A DNA stretch of 64,000 nt from Papaver somniferum (Eukaryota; Streptophyta; Magnoliopsida; Ranunculales; Papaveraceae): positions 196,133,192-196,197,191 of the forward strand of contig NC_039358.1 in assembly GCF_003573695.1 (NCBI RefSeq), read 5' to 3'. The notes beneath the pieces were generated by a model. It searched no databases. It saw only the letters and a program-made list of their open reading frames with translations, and had not been told where the DNA came from. This document shows positions 34,851 to 44,878 of the stretch, one piece after another; within the stretch, counting starts at the first letter, position 1, and every line of letters starts with the position of its first letter. The position numbers were made by a program, and so were the translations under genes.

Positions 34851-35541
34851 TGTCTCAGTCGAGGCAACTGCACAAGCGCCACATGAATGACGCGTGTATG
34901 TAAAGGTATAATCTGCTCAGACGGTCAAGTCTAAAAAGCAAGACCGCATTTAATGAAGGATAAGAACAGGACTTGGGTAGTTGAGCATCGTGACAGAAGA
35001 CTCGGACGATCTATACTACGACCCAGAGGCGATGGAACACGAGGTTCTCCAAAGAAGAGCAACACGATCCAAGGGAGAGCAAGACAACTCGGAGGGAGGA
35101 CCAAGTATGCCATCGCGAGGGACAGTATAGAACGAGTTCGAGGGAGCCAGGACGATGGATGACAGCTCATCCAGCTCGTACGATCAAGCGACTACGAGTT
35201 TATTCTGTCTATAAATACCAATCCATGTACCAGGAGGTGGAAAACTTATGTAATCTTGGATGGTTTTTCTACAGAGAATTCCTGAGAGAGACTTAGATAG
35301 AGAGAAAGTGAGAAATCTTGAAGAGATCTGTAACACTTTCAAGGGTAAGACCTTATAATCAATAAGAAAACATCTTCTTCTCCGTGGACGTAGGTCTTCA
35401 TGGCCGAACCACGTTATATGCTTGTGTTAATCTTTACATTTCATGCTATTTACATCTTGTTCATGATGAACCTTATATGTTTAAGTAGTTTTTAGTCTTT
35501 AATCTTACTTGGATGTAGTAGTCAGAAAATATGCAGTTACA
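34851..35541 (+). repeat. 3' LTR of Tat-like element
   Basis: Begins TGTCTCAGTCGAGG and ends GCAGTTACA. It is 691 bp like the 5' LTR and differs from it at roughly 41 sites by hand count, mostly transitions. Confidence 0.93.
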
Positions 35542-36118
35542 ATGGGTTTGGGTATTTTTGGCGGTATATTAGTTTATTCCTGATAAGGACCACAATAGAA
35601 AATAACACGAGGTAATGAAAGAGGAATGAACTTTTTCTTGTAGAAGTTGTACGATCGTTGTCTGGGGGTTGGAATGTTGAGACAATTATAGGTGGTATTT
35701 GACTGGTTTGATAAGAAGGTGAAAATGGTGTTTCATGTTGTTAAGCAACTTGACATTAAATGAGTATATGAGCACCAGTTTCCGGAGTAAACTGTGGTTA
35801 GACATTGAAGTTACCGAGTTGATTAAGAAAACAAATATCAATCTTTTTCTTAGAAACTTAATATCTTTCCATTTTTTATTGGACCCAAATTTTATTTATA
35901 GAGACTTATTATTATTTCTCAATAAAGATTAATGGAAGAAAAGAATGGAAAATGAGAAGAAAAAAAAAGTCAAAAATAGACAAATACTTATAATTTTGCT
36001 TAAATGTTTAGTGAAGATAAATAACTGATTACCCAATGGAAGTTGCGAATGAGTCCAACTTTAGGACCCAAAACCGAACACGAATTGATTGGGTTCGGTT
36101 TGATTTCGGTAATCGGGT
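35542..36118. other. AT-rich intergenic DNA right of the Tat-like element
   Basis: No gene or RNA seen. The last ~70 bases (ACCGAACACGAATTGATTGGGTTCGG) belong to a repeat that continues beyond the hAT insertion at 37246. Confidence 0.5.
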
Positions 36119-36126
36119 ACCCATTA

Positions 36127-37237
36127 CAAGACCGGTCCTGCACTTTCTGTGGCCTAAAGAAAATTTTATATTGTGGCCCTTGTAAATGGAAATAAACTAT
36201 ATCTAACAAAATTGCCCTAACATTATTCACTGGAAAGGCATTCGATTACATAACAAAACTAAAATGTGACAGCAGATTGAGTTTATCCTACAATAAGCTA
36301 GCACACACAAAATGTCAGTTAAAACATTATAACAAATTAATGTAAAATGTGACAGCATAAAAGCTACAACAATACAACAACTTTGAGATTAATCAAGCCA
36401 TAGTTGTTTCCTGTTTGGTTTCTTTTGGTATCTCCCATACGACCGTACAATTCTTCTACAGACTACAGATCCAACAAGTTTAGATAAAGTACAATGATGC
36501 GAAGAAGGTTCAAATGACCATTTACAGCATTTTTTCTCTAACTAAGAACGCGACCTTCCCACCGGCACTGTAGAAATTAAGCAACATAAAGTGCAAATGT
36601 TCTGTTAGGCAGGTCATTAGTCAGTGGCACGCAGGCCTTATGAACAAATTAGTATATCTGCTTGCCATGGCTACTGAATACTGATCAAAAGGAACATCTC
36701 AATTCTTGCACAAGTCAGTATAATCCTGCATCATAACTGTAATGGACCACCAGTCAACTGCCCACTGAATCGACATTGATAGAGATGAACAACAACTTCT
36801 ATAATCAAACTTCTAAAATACGGCCTTCCAAACATTGTAATCAGAATTTTCCTTTTCCTTGTTTACAAAGACTCTAAAATTCAAAACCTATGATAACTAA
36901 TCATCCTAAGGTTTAACCCAAAGGACAAAACCATATACATAGCGAATGAATAATCAAAATAATCAAAGAATACGATTGAATAAGAAACAATAATAACTAT
37001 TAATCGCTCATACTTCTAATTTTATGAACCCTGGAAAGCTGGAAAAGTTCGTGTTTTCTTTTAACTTTCCTCTTGCTTCTAGAAATGGTTTCACATGATC
37101 ACAACGCGCCGGCTTTTAACGATACCAAAAATCGGATTTTGTACCAGTACTAAAAGTAAAATAAAAAATTTTGTGGCCTCCTCTAATTTGTGGCCTCAAG
37201 CAAAGCTTGGTTTGCTTTAGCATGAGGGCCGGCCCTG
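36127..37237. mobile_element. Non-autonomous hAT-type element (1111 bp)
   Basis: Terminal inverted repeats CAAGACCGGTCCTG (left) and CAGGGCCGGCCCTC (right, reverse complement) match at 10 of 14 positions; three of the four mismatches are transitions. The flanking 8-mers are ACCCATTA (36119-36126) and ACCCGTTG (37238-37245), an 8 bp target duplication with two G-to-A changes, as expected for hAT. GTGGCC-type motifs sit near both ends. No transposase frame is present, so it needs an outside transposase. Joining the flanks restores a continuous GGTTCGGTTTGATTTCGG...CCCGTTGACAGCCCTA repeat. Confidence 0.8.
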
Positions 37238-37254
37238 ACCCGTTGACAGCCCTA
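37238..37254 (-). mobile_element. Terminus of an older host element (TAGGGCTGTCAACGGGT type)
   Basis: Read on the minus strand the sequence starts TAGGGCTGTCAACGGGT and, skipping the hAT insertion, continues with ACCGAAATCAAACCGAAC. This is a recurrent plant transposon end. Its other end was not identified. Confidence 0.4.
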
Positions 37255-39009
37255 AACAATGGATTTTATCCTCGAAGTTGCTTGGTCAGTACGTTAAGAG
37301 AAAGTCTGACGATAGAATTAATCCGAATTGCATTCAACGCCATTCTGAGTTGCGCTCAATTTTGTCGTTGAGTTTTGTTTTATTTTCAATCTATTTGTCA
37401 CTTTCTGACAGTTTCTTTTGTCGGTCAAGATTGAATGCAACTGTGATTGACATTTTAGAACATATTTTACCTTCACCTTTAAACTTAAACTTTCATGATT
37501 TGTTCCAAGTGCTGATCAAATGTCAACGAACTTAAAAATTGAATCCTTTCTCAACCAGGCTTGCTCTTAATTAGAGTATGATTGTTTTGGAAAGCTCTAA
37601 TAATACTGCAACGTTTCTTATTAAAGCCAAGTTTGAGCACAGTAACAAGGATCAAACCTCTAACCAATCGAACACATGTGCATGAGCAACAGAAGCTCTA
37701 AGCTGCAAATACAGTGCAGCCACATAAATACAATAGAATAATTCTTATTTGGTGGATCAGTATGTCTAGAGTAAAATGCTTAGTAGTTAATATTTTCTTC
37801 ATTCAAATTTAGTTGATAAAACTTGGGTTTACACGGATATTAAGAAAGAGATGCAGAGTATTATTTTTCTTTATATGTTCTTGAAGTTTATTTAGTTCTC
37901 TTGTATTATTAATATGTACAACTATTTTTTATATAAATGCACTAATTTCAAGTTAGGGACAAACTAGAAAAATGTGTGAAAAAATATCAATTTTATCGAG
38001 TATATATTAACGGACAAGACAAAAATTATATTTTATCAAACTAACCGGAATGGAGGAAGTATTTCGTATATTAAAGGGATCCGTAATGAGCACTATGATT
38101 AAATTTAATTAAGATATTTGGTATAATGGCATGGTATATTTAGCAGTTGTCAAATTTGATCACCTGGTTTTTCAAATATTTCTTATATATGTGGAAGTAT
38201 CCGACGAATCTAAATTGAAATCCTCTCTCTTCCAAAAACCCATTAATAAGATGATGTATATTTATAGCCCAAATATAAGATTCAAGGTTAAGATTAGTAC
38301 TTTTCGGTTCAATTTATATTTTCAAACTTTCAGTGAAACTAAACTAACCTTTATCCATTGTATATTGACAAAAACGGTTATTTTAGTAACCAAGTATTAT
38401 AATAGCAAATTATGGGTTCTAAATATATAAAATCTTAATGATGAGTTTCTAATACATAAAAAAACAATTTGGGCAAGAAATAGTTTTCCCCTTTCTCATA
38501 TTATCAGGGTGTGTTTGATACCGCTTGAATCTTGAGACTAACTGTTATGTCTCTTCAAGATTCAATATAAAAAGCGTGGCATTTTTCTTTAATTCAAGAC
38601 AGTATTCAAGGTATTTCTTGAACGTGATTTTGAATAAAGTTTTTTGCGCCAAATCAAGTTTTTTACATTTTACCCCCATTTCATCAGATTTGGTTTTATG
38701 AGTTAAAATTTAGTGGTTCACCTGTTTGCATCCAGTAATTAGGCGTATCACACGAGAACCATTCAATTTGGTTCTATGAGCTAAAATCTAATATCTCATC
38801 TATTTCGCCAATAATTAGGTGCACCAAAATGGAATTAGTGTGGTAGCTAGGGATTTAACCTGATGTGTCATCGACTTTGAATCTTGAATTTGGAAAGCCA
38901 TGGTAATTAGCTAGCACGATGAAACTAGGTGTTTGAAAGGTGTTACAAATACAGATTGATAGGTGGTTAAATATCGATTGGCATTTTGGAAGATACTTAA
39001 ACAACGTTT
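37255..39009. other. Intergenic DNA, no gene seen
   Basis: AT-rich with no frame resembling a protein. 38510-38530 (GGTGTGTTTGATACCGCTTG) resembles MITE ends but no partner could be paired. No RNA gene recognised. Confidence 0.55.
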
Positions 39010-39017
39010 ATTATAGT

Positions 39018-39452
39018 CAGGGATGGGTCTAGCAAAGGGCTAACCCGGGCTGTAGCTCGTCCCTAATCTTAGCTTGACAAAAAATTTGTATAAGTAATTT
39101 TTTTAAATTATTAATTAACCCACCTCTATTTATATAATTAATCCTTATAGTTGTAGCATAAAGACATTTACCCCATGATCTTGTTTAAGCCATAGAACTT
39201 TCTTTGTAACATCCATTTATTTTCCCATTTTCTTGTATAAACCATAAATTCCATTCTCTAATCGTTTTTCGTAATTAAAATTTGTAGATTTTAATCTTAT
39301 ACTTATATGTTTATCTAGTATTTTATAGGCAAATTCTAATTAACCACTAATTATGCAACTCATTCCAAAAAATTTACCGTGGCTTTCGACCACATTGACG
39401 ACTAATAAAATTCTAACCTCTAGCCCAAGAAGATTTTTGGGTCCGTCCCCTG
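39018..39452. mobile_element. hAT-type MITE (435 bp) upstream of the intact lectin kinase
   Basis: Ends CAGGGATGGGTCTAG and, reverse complemented, CAGGGGACGGACCCA form imperfect terminal inverted repeats beginning CAGGG. The flanking 8-mers ATTATAGT (39010-39017) and ATTGTAGT (39453-39460) match at 7 of 8, a hAT-length target duplication. No coding capacity. It lies ~570 bp before the start codon at 40023 and may form the distal edge of that promoter. Confidence 0.8.
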
Positions 39453-39643
39453 ATTGTAGTTTAGCATTTTAGTATTTTACCATTGTGGATGGTCATTGAG
39501 GTTGCTAAATGAGACATCTATATATTTTGCATATTTGGATAGCTTTTGCCGTTTATGATTGCGGATGCTCTTAGGCATCTATCTATAATTTGCTCATTTT
39601 GCACTCACTTGATTACTTGGGACTAACTTCATTTGTCAGGAGG

Positions 39644-39677
39644 TTGACTTTTCTTTTCCGGTTTAGGGAGGTTGACT
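39644..39677 (+). promoter_or_regulatory. Pair of W-box motifs (TTGACT)
   Basis: GGAGGTTGACTT occurs at 39640-39651 and GGAGGTTGACTT again at 39668-39679, placing two TTGACT cores (39644-39649 and 39672-39677) 28 bp apart. W-boxes bind WRKY factors and are typical of pathogen-responsive promoters. They lie ~350-380 bp before the start codon. Functional use is inference. Confidence 0.4.
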
Positions 39678-40022
39678 TTCATACTTGAGATCTGTGGTAC
39701 TCTATGAATCCTCTCGTTATATTTGTCGACTTGGCCTTATTTTTCTTTTTCTTTTTTTTCCTAAAGTTCAGGTGGGTTTCCAAATGGAACGATGGATTTG
39801 GCTGTCATTATTCCAAAATCAGTAGCCAACAAAAAAAACCTAGCATCATATACCCAATTATTCTTCGTTGTTGCCGGCCTTGCAGAAAACAACAAAAATC
39901 ACAAACAAGTCTCTAAATTCTTCCGCCCTTTATTAACCCGATTCAACAATTCTCTACTCTCGAACTCAACCATATTAAGCAGCAAATTCCCTAACCAAAT
40001 TTCAACCACCCTGCACCAAGAA

Positions 40023-42089
40023 ATGTCTCCTAATTCTCCATCATTTCTTTTCATTGTCTTTTACATTCTTCTTCTATTTCATAATCTCCCCAACACTACT
40101 GCAGAAGCAATCTTCAACTACTCGTCTTTCCCTCGTACATCACCAAACATAGTATTCTCCGGGGACGCGTTCCCTTCACCCGATAATATCATTCAGCTCA
40201 CAAAAAACCAAGTTGATGGTACCTTAGTTAATAGTTCCGGCCGTGCCGTTTATTCCATCCCCATTCAAATATGGGATGCTAAAACTCGAGTAGTTGCAGA
40301 CTTTGTTACTCATTTTGAATTCATCATCAACGGATTAGATCAAGATAAACATGGAGAAGGTCTTGCATTTTTCATGGCGCCTGTCGGTTCTGAACTGCCG
40401 ATGAATTCAAGTTCAGAATGGTTGGGATTGTTCAATGCATCTTCTGATGGGTTAGCTTCAAACCATCTTATAGCAGTTGAATACGATACGTTCAAGAATG
40501 AGTTTGATCCTGATGACAACCATGTCGGTATAGATATAAATTCTATTGTTTCCGCTACGAGTATGAAATGGCCAACTGAAATGCGAGGTGGTAAAAGAGG
40601 ATCAACTTGGATTGGATACAACTCTACTACCAAAAGTTTATATGTTTACTTAACCTACACGCCAGGAGAAACATATAAAGGTGTTCCAAATATAACTTAC
40701 CCTTTTGATTTAACGACGGTTCTTCCAGAAACCGTGATCGTAGGGTTTTCAGCATCTACTGGTCCCTCAACGGAACTACATCAAATTCTATCTTGGGATT
40801 TTGTGACAAGTGCTGACCAAAGGAAATCGTCGCGAAAGAAAACTACTGCTCTGGCCATTGTTCTTGTTATAGTTATTGTTGTCTTCTTAGCTGTGTCAGC
40901 TTATGTGACTGTTACGTATAGAAACTGCTTGAAAAAGAAGAAACAAGGGAAGAAAGAGATGTCGCTGGATGCTTCAATGGAAGACAAGTTTGTCAAAGGC
41001 ACTGGACCGAGAAGGTTTACGTATAAAGAACTTGTTTTAGCTACTAATAGCTTCAGTGACGATGGAAAGCTCGGTGAAGGAGGCTTTGGATGCGTCTATA
41101 AAGGTGTCTTGAAAGGTGAAGATGAGAAAAATGAAACTATAGCAGTTAAGAGGATATCTAGAGGATCAAGCCAAGGAAAGAAAGAATACATATCAGAAGT
41201 CACAGTGATTAGCCGTATAAGACATCGAAATCTTGTCAGGTTGATCGGTTGGTGTCACGATTGCGGTGAGTTCCTGTTGGTTTATGAGTACATGCCTAAT
41301 GGAAGTCTGGATTCCCATCTTTTTGGAAAGGGAAGTCATATTCTTAGCTGGGCACTGAGATACAAAATAGCTCAAGGGCTTGCTTCAGCTTTACTATATT
41401 TACACGAAGAATGGGAACAATGTGTAGTACATAGAGACATCAAATCAAGTAATGTGATGTTAGATTCAAGTTTCAATGCAAAACTAGGAGATTTTGGTCT
41501 GGCTAGGTTTGTGGATCATGAATTAGGGTCACAGACTACGGTTTTAGCTGGAACAATGGGGTATTTAGCGCCAGAATGTGTAACTACAGGAAGGGCAAGT
41601 AAAGAATCCGATGTTTACAGTTTCGGAAACGTTTGTTTGGAAATTGCGTGTGGAAGAAAACCTGTTGAGCCGAAACTCGAAGAATCCAAGGTAAGATTAC
41701 TACCATGGGTGTGGGATCTTTATGGAACGGGAAAACTTCTCGATGCAGCTGATATGCAACTTAATAAGATATTCAATGAAGAACAGATGAAAAGATTGAT
41801 GATTGTTGGACTATGGTGTGCTCACCCAGATTATAAAGCACGGCCTTCAATGAAGCAAGCAATTCAAGTACTAAGTCAAGAAGCAACATTTCCTAGTTTG
41901 CCTGGGAAAATGCCCGTGCCAATATACTATACACCTGCCATGAAACTGTCAGATTTTGCATATAAGAGTCATACTAGCGACACTAGTACTACTACTACAA
42001 CTGCTGCTTATACAAGTTCATCAAGTACTACTAATTCTTCGATGGCTTCTTCGACAAAGTCACTTTTAATGAACACGCAAAAGCTGTAA
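40023..42089 (+). CDS. L-type lectin-domain receptor kinase (clade IX-like), intact
   Basis: A 688-residue plasma-membrane receptor kinase without introns, the normal length for the family. Residues 1-28 are a signal peptide (MSPNSPSFLFIVFYILLLF, then NTTAEA). 30-262 is the legume-lectin domain with metal-site segment AVEYDTFKNEFDPDDNHVG (151-169), followed by DINSI, and closing WDF. 274-298 is the membrane helix, followed by a Lys-rich stop-transfer. The kinase (~343-615) has GEGGFG 351-356, Lys376, HRD 470-472, DFG 490-492 and APE 516-518; it is RD-type and should be active. A Ser/Thr-rich tail ends the protein. The frame is open 77 codons further up (Met at 39792), but I choose 40023 because it gives a signal peptide and is the start conserved in the stub at 16241. 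The position of the usual sugar-binding Asp (GDG in the paralogue) is Glu112 (HGEG). SFGN (533-536) has Asn where a hydrophobic residue is usual. Role inferred: perception of extracellular or wall-derived signals in defence. Confidence 0.95.
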   Translation: MSPNSPSFLFIVFYILLLFHNLPNTTAEAIFNYSSFPRTSPNIVFSGDAFPSPDNIIQLTKNQVDGTLVNSSGRAVYSIPIQIWDAKTRVVADFVTHFEFIINGLDQDKHGEGLAFFMAPVGSELPMNSSSEWLGLFNASSDGLASNHLIAVEYDTFKNEFDPDDNHVGIDINSIVSATSMKWPTEMRGGKRGSTWIGYNSTTKSLYVYLTYTPGETYKGVPNITYPFDLTTVLPETVIVGFSASTGPSTELHQILSWDFVTSADQRKSSRKKTTALAIVLVIVIVVFLAVSAYVTVTYRNCLKKKKQGKKEMSLDASMEDKFVKGTGPRRFTYKELVLATNSFSDDGKLGEGGFGCVYKGVLKGEDEKNETIAVKRISRGSSQGKKEYISEVTVISRIRHRNLVRLIGWCHDCGEFLLVYEYMPNGSLDSHLFGKGSHILSWALRYKIAQGLASALLYLHEEWEQCVVHRDIKSSNVMLDSSFNAKLGDFGLARFVDHELGSQTTVLAGTMGYLAPECVTTGRASKESDVYSFGNVCLEIACGRKPVEPKLEESKVRLLPWVWDLYGTGKLLDAADMQLNKIFNEEQMKRLMIVGLWCAHPDYKARPSMKQAIQVLSQEATFPSLPGKMPVPIYYTPAMKLSDFAYKSHTSDTSTTTTTAAYTSSSSTTNSSMASSTKSLLMNTQKL

Positions 42090-42187
42090 CTCAAAACTTT
42101 TTATTTTTGAGGAAATTTGATTCGGCTTAGTTGTAACAAAATTTGCGTGATTGTACTATTAATAGAGAGATATCACTGTGATGTACT

Positions 42188-42193
42188 AATAAA
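42188..42193 (+). terminator. Polyadenylation signal of the lectin kinase
   Basis: AATAAA 99 bases after the stop codon, in a T-rich 3' region. The next 47 bases contain a perfect 9 bp hairpin (AACTTTACC/GGTAAAGTT, 42215-42240). Confidence 0.5.
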
Positions 42194-42240
42194 ATCTTCA
42201 TATTTTAGTTAAGTAACTTTACCGGCTTCCTGGTAAAGTT

Positions 42241-43127
42241 GTCTTCGTTCCGCAGTATCTTCAAAATTAGCAGCTAGACTGATCAGAGCATATGTTTGGC
42301 TAAACAGTTAAGTTCTGTCACGTTTGTTGTTTTCCCCTAACTCCTAAGGCATCAGGTTTGGCCGGCTAAAGCAATAAACATCTGTTTTCTTCTTTGTTGG
42401 TTGTATGATATTGGCAGAAGGCTACGTCATCCTTTTGGCTTTGGAATCTTCACCAAATTAAAGACGATAAATTCTTATGTTGGAACTTTCACCAAGTTTA
42501 CTGGACATCAAAAAACAAGATAAAGAAAGAGATAAAAGAACAGTTAGTTACAATGCAGGTACATAGACAAGGAAACACATATTGTAAACACATAGTCCGA
42601 GTCAAGATAAATTATCAAGCACCAGTATAAGTCAGACTAATCAAACAACGAGGAGGATCCTAGTAAAAAAAAACAATGAGGAGGTTATATTTTGAAATCT
42701 TCATGAAAACAACGGGGAGGTCATAATAAACCACAGTCATATACAAGGTCGCCACTTCTTTCTTAAAGAGTCGAAGACAAATATTCAAACAAAAATACAA
42801 GAAGATAATACCTATAAATTTTTAGAGGTTGCAGAGTTAGTAAATAAATGTGAAAACTCTGAAGAAAAAGAAAAGGAAGTGCGTGGTCCATGAGCATCCA
42901 AATCCACATCTAACAAAATCTTGCAAGGCAATATATCTCTCTCAAAACCTAAAACTAGTGAATTAAATTAGATAATTGCTAAGTAAAGCTAACTACATCA
43001 CACCCAAATATAACAACTCATCAATAAATATAGCTGATTTCTAATTTAAATAAGCAGAAATCTTTCCCTTAAAAATTCAACATCAATTATACAAACATGA
43101 ATGTACAAATAGAAATTTGTACTTGAA
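42241..43127. other. Intergenic DNA downstream of the lectin kinase
   Basis: AT-rich, no protein frame or RNA gene seen. The stretch ends at the target duplication of the Mutator-type MITE. Confidence 0.55.
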
Positions 43128-43136
43128 TAGTTATTA

Positions 43137-43952
43137 GGAAATTTTTCTAATATACACCAATCTGATAATGGGTTTACAAAAATACACCCGTTTTTTTCAT
43201 TATTTCTAAAGTACACCCTCCATCCATAAAACCGTTAAACTAGTGTGGTTGCAACTGAGTTGGATTGTGAATGGAACGGGCTTTGAATGAACTTTTGTGC
43301 GAGAAAAAACATCAAGCAAGTTAAGGTAGATGCTTGCTTAAATGGGTTCTGTTGAGCTATTTGTGGATGCCGTCTTGTTTTATTTTTTGTCAACACCTTT
43401 CCTGTTGCCGGGTTATACATCATCAGTTGGTCTAGTCCCCCTCACTCACTAATCAGACCTCATCTTTGTTCTTGCTCTTAGTGCTGTCAAAAACAACAAC
43501 GATAATTACCTTTCTCTGTATGTGATGGTTCCATGAGGATGTGATTTTTTTTTCATCTTGAATTCCTTCTTTTTTAACCTGATTATTAATGAATAAGTAA
43601 TCAAATTTGTAAATCAATTTTTTCAATTTAGGATAATGGGTTCAATTTAATTCACCTTAGGTATGTTTATATAAACTTGAATTGATTAATTATGTATTCC
43701 AATTGTAAGATTTGGGATTTTCTTCATTGAAGAACTTTCATCGTGATTTCATCTAACTGGTTCTTTTCATGTATTTTGTAGTTGTAGTTGACTCGGTTCA
43801 ACTCGTCCCGAGTTAGAAACTTAACGGACGTCAGCTGTTTTATTAAAAAAACGGATGAAATTTTGATATCGGGTGTATTTTAGAAATATAACAAAAAACG
43901 GGTGTATTTTTATAAACACATTATCAAATGGGTGTATAAAAGAAAAAGCCCC
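43137..43952. mobile_element. Mutator-type MITE (816 bp) with 9 bp target duplication
   Basis: Long terminal inverted repeats (~85 bp). The left begins GGAAATTTTTCTAATATACA, the right (reverse complement) GGGGCTTTTTCTTTTATACA. Both continue with AAAAATACACCCGTTTTTT and TTTCTAAA.TACACCC. A perfect 9 bp direct repeat TAGTTATTA flanks it (43128-43136 and 43953-43961), the length made by Mutator-like transposases. The interior is less AT-rich but shows no sustained frame. It could be a captured fragment I do not recognise. Confidence 0.85.
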
Positions 43953-43961
43953 TAGTTATTA

Positions 43962-44611
43962 TGTGTACAGTTCTGTGCATTAATTTTGAAAGATTTTTCC
44001 ATACTAAAAGAAAGCAAGAAGAAGCAAGGTCACCTATGAGAGTTCAGTTGAACCAACAACATAAGCATGTACATATTCCAAACGATATTTCATTTTCATA
44101 ATTAATGAATTCTCATAATGTTATATTTATCTGGTACATCCTTTCTGACCCTTAAATATTAATTCCATCTTTCTCTAATGACGAGGATGATTTTCTCACT
44201 GCATTATATTTTCTTCCTTGACAAAAAATGATTTAACAATGAAACAGTGATCTTTTCACCACAGTATACACGCCAAATTAACTTGTTACTTGTTAGCATG
44301 TCATCCTCACCAAGAGGAAAATCTTTTTCTATGTGTGGCCACACGAAATCTGGTTTCACAGGGAGAAATTTCTTTCCGGTTTTCCCCTGTGGGTGCAGCA
44401 GAGTTGACGTAAAACTTTTGTAGTGAGTGGATTGTTCTTGATCTTGACATAAATAAGATCAAAATAATTCAAAACTACTTGATTTGACTAAGTGTATGAA
44501 TTTGAATCCAGTGAATTTGTAGTTTACGCGTAGCATCTCTTTTTTCAACGAGGAACGAAAAACACGAGCAAAGATGTATATATATGATAAACATGAGCAT
44601 AGAGATTCTAA
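43962..44611. other. Intergenic DNA
   Basis: No gene seen. CCGGTTTTCCCCTGTGGGTG at ~44378 is a GC-richer island without a frame. Confidence 0.5.
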
Positions 44612-44845
44612 TGTAGTTGTGAGAATAATTCTTTGTATCTTCATTGATAGGCAAAAGCCTGATTTATACATGTTTATACAACTAGATAAGCCAAATAGAA
44701 GATACACCTAACAACTAGATAAGGCAAAATAAAAGATACACCTAACAATATCTAGGATATATACAGAAAGAATATATATGCAGTTACAACCAAATAACAA
44801 ACACAATAATATCAAAATATATCATATCTTGACCATATCTTAACA
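44612..44845 (-). repeat. 3' LTR of a minus-strand copia element (short, ~234 bp)
   Basis: On the minus strand it begins TGTTAAGATATGG immediately after a purine tract and ends CACAACTACA. It includes two copies of TAGTTGTTAGGTGTATCTT-like text. A short LTR suits Ale/Retrofit-type copia elements; the lineage is inferred. Confidence 0.7.
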
Positions 44846-44867
44846 CCCCCCCCCCCCCCCCCCCCCC
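44846..44867 (-). promoter_or_regulatory. Polypurine tract, 22 consecutive G on the minus strand
   Basis: A homopolymer of 22 C on the plus strand directly abutting the LTR, in the exact position of the primer for plus-strand DNA synthesis. Its length may be inaccurate, because such runs are error-prone in sequencing. Confidence 0.7.
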
Positions 44868-44878
44868 ACCCATCAGAC

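Larger units (their letters stand above)
26391..35541 (+). mobile_element. Ty3/gypsy retrotransposon, Tat-like, two LTRs, inactive
   Basis: A 9.15 kb element with equal-length LTRs (691 bp) and the order gag, protease, reverse transcriptase, RNase H, second RNase H, integrase. The extra RNase H between RT/RH and integrase marks the plant Tat lineage. All coding parts carry stops or frameshifts, and the gag core is largely deleted, so it cannot move on its own. My hand count gives ~41 substitutions between the LTRs (~6%), that is an insertion of the order of a few million years if usual plant rates hold. Flanking 5-mers differ (TGTAG left, ATGGG right), so no target duplication is visible. Confidence 0.93.

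Noticed and set aside
39792..40022. 77-codon N-terminal extension of the lectin receptor kinase
   Set aside because: It puts polar sequence before the signal peptide. The region also matches non-coding leader in the stub at 16003, while the ATG at 40023 is conserved.
42215..42240. Rho-independent-style terminator hairpin after the lectin kinase
   Set aside because: Plant Pol II genes do not use such terminators; the hairpin is noted only as a possible MITE remnant.
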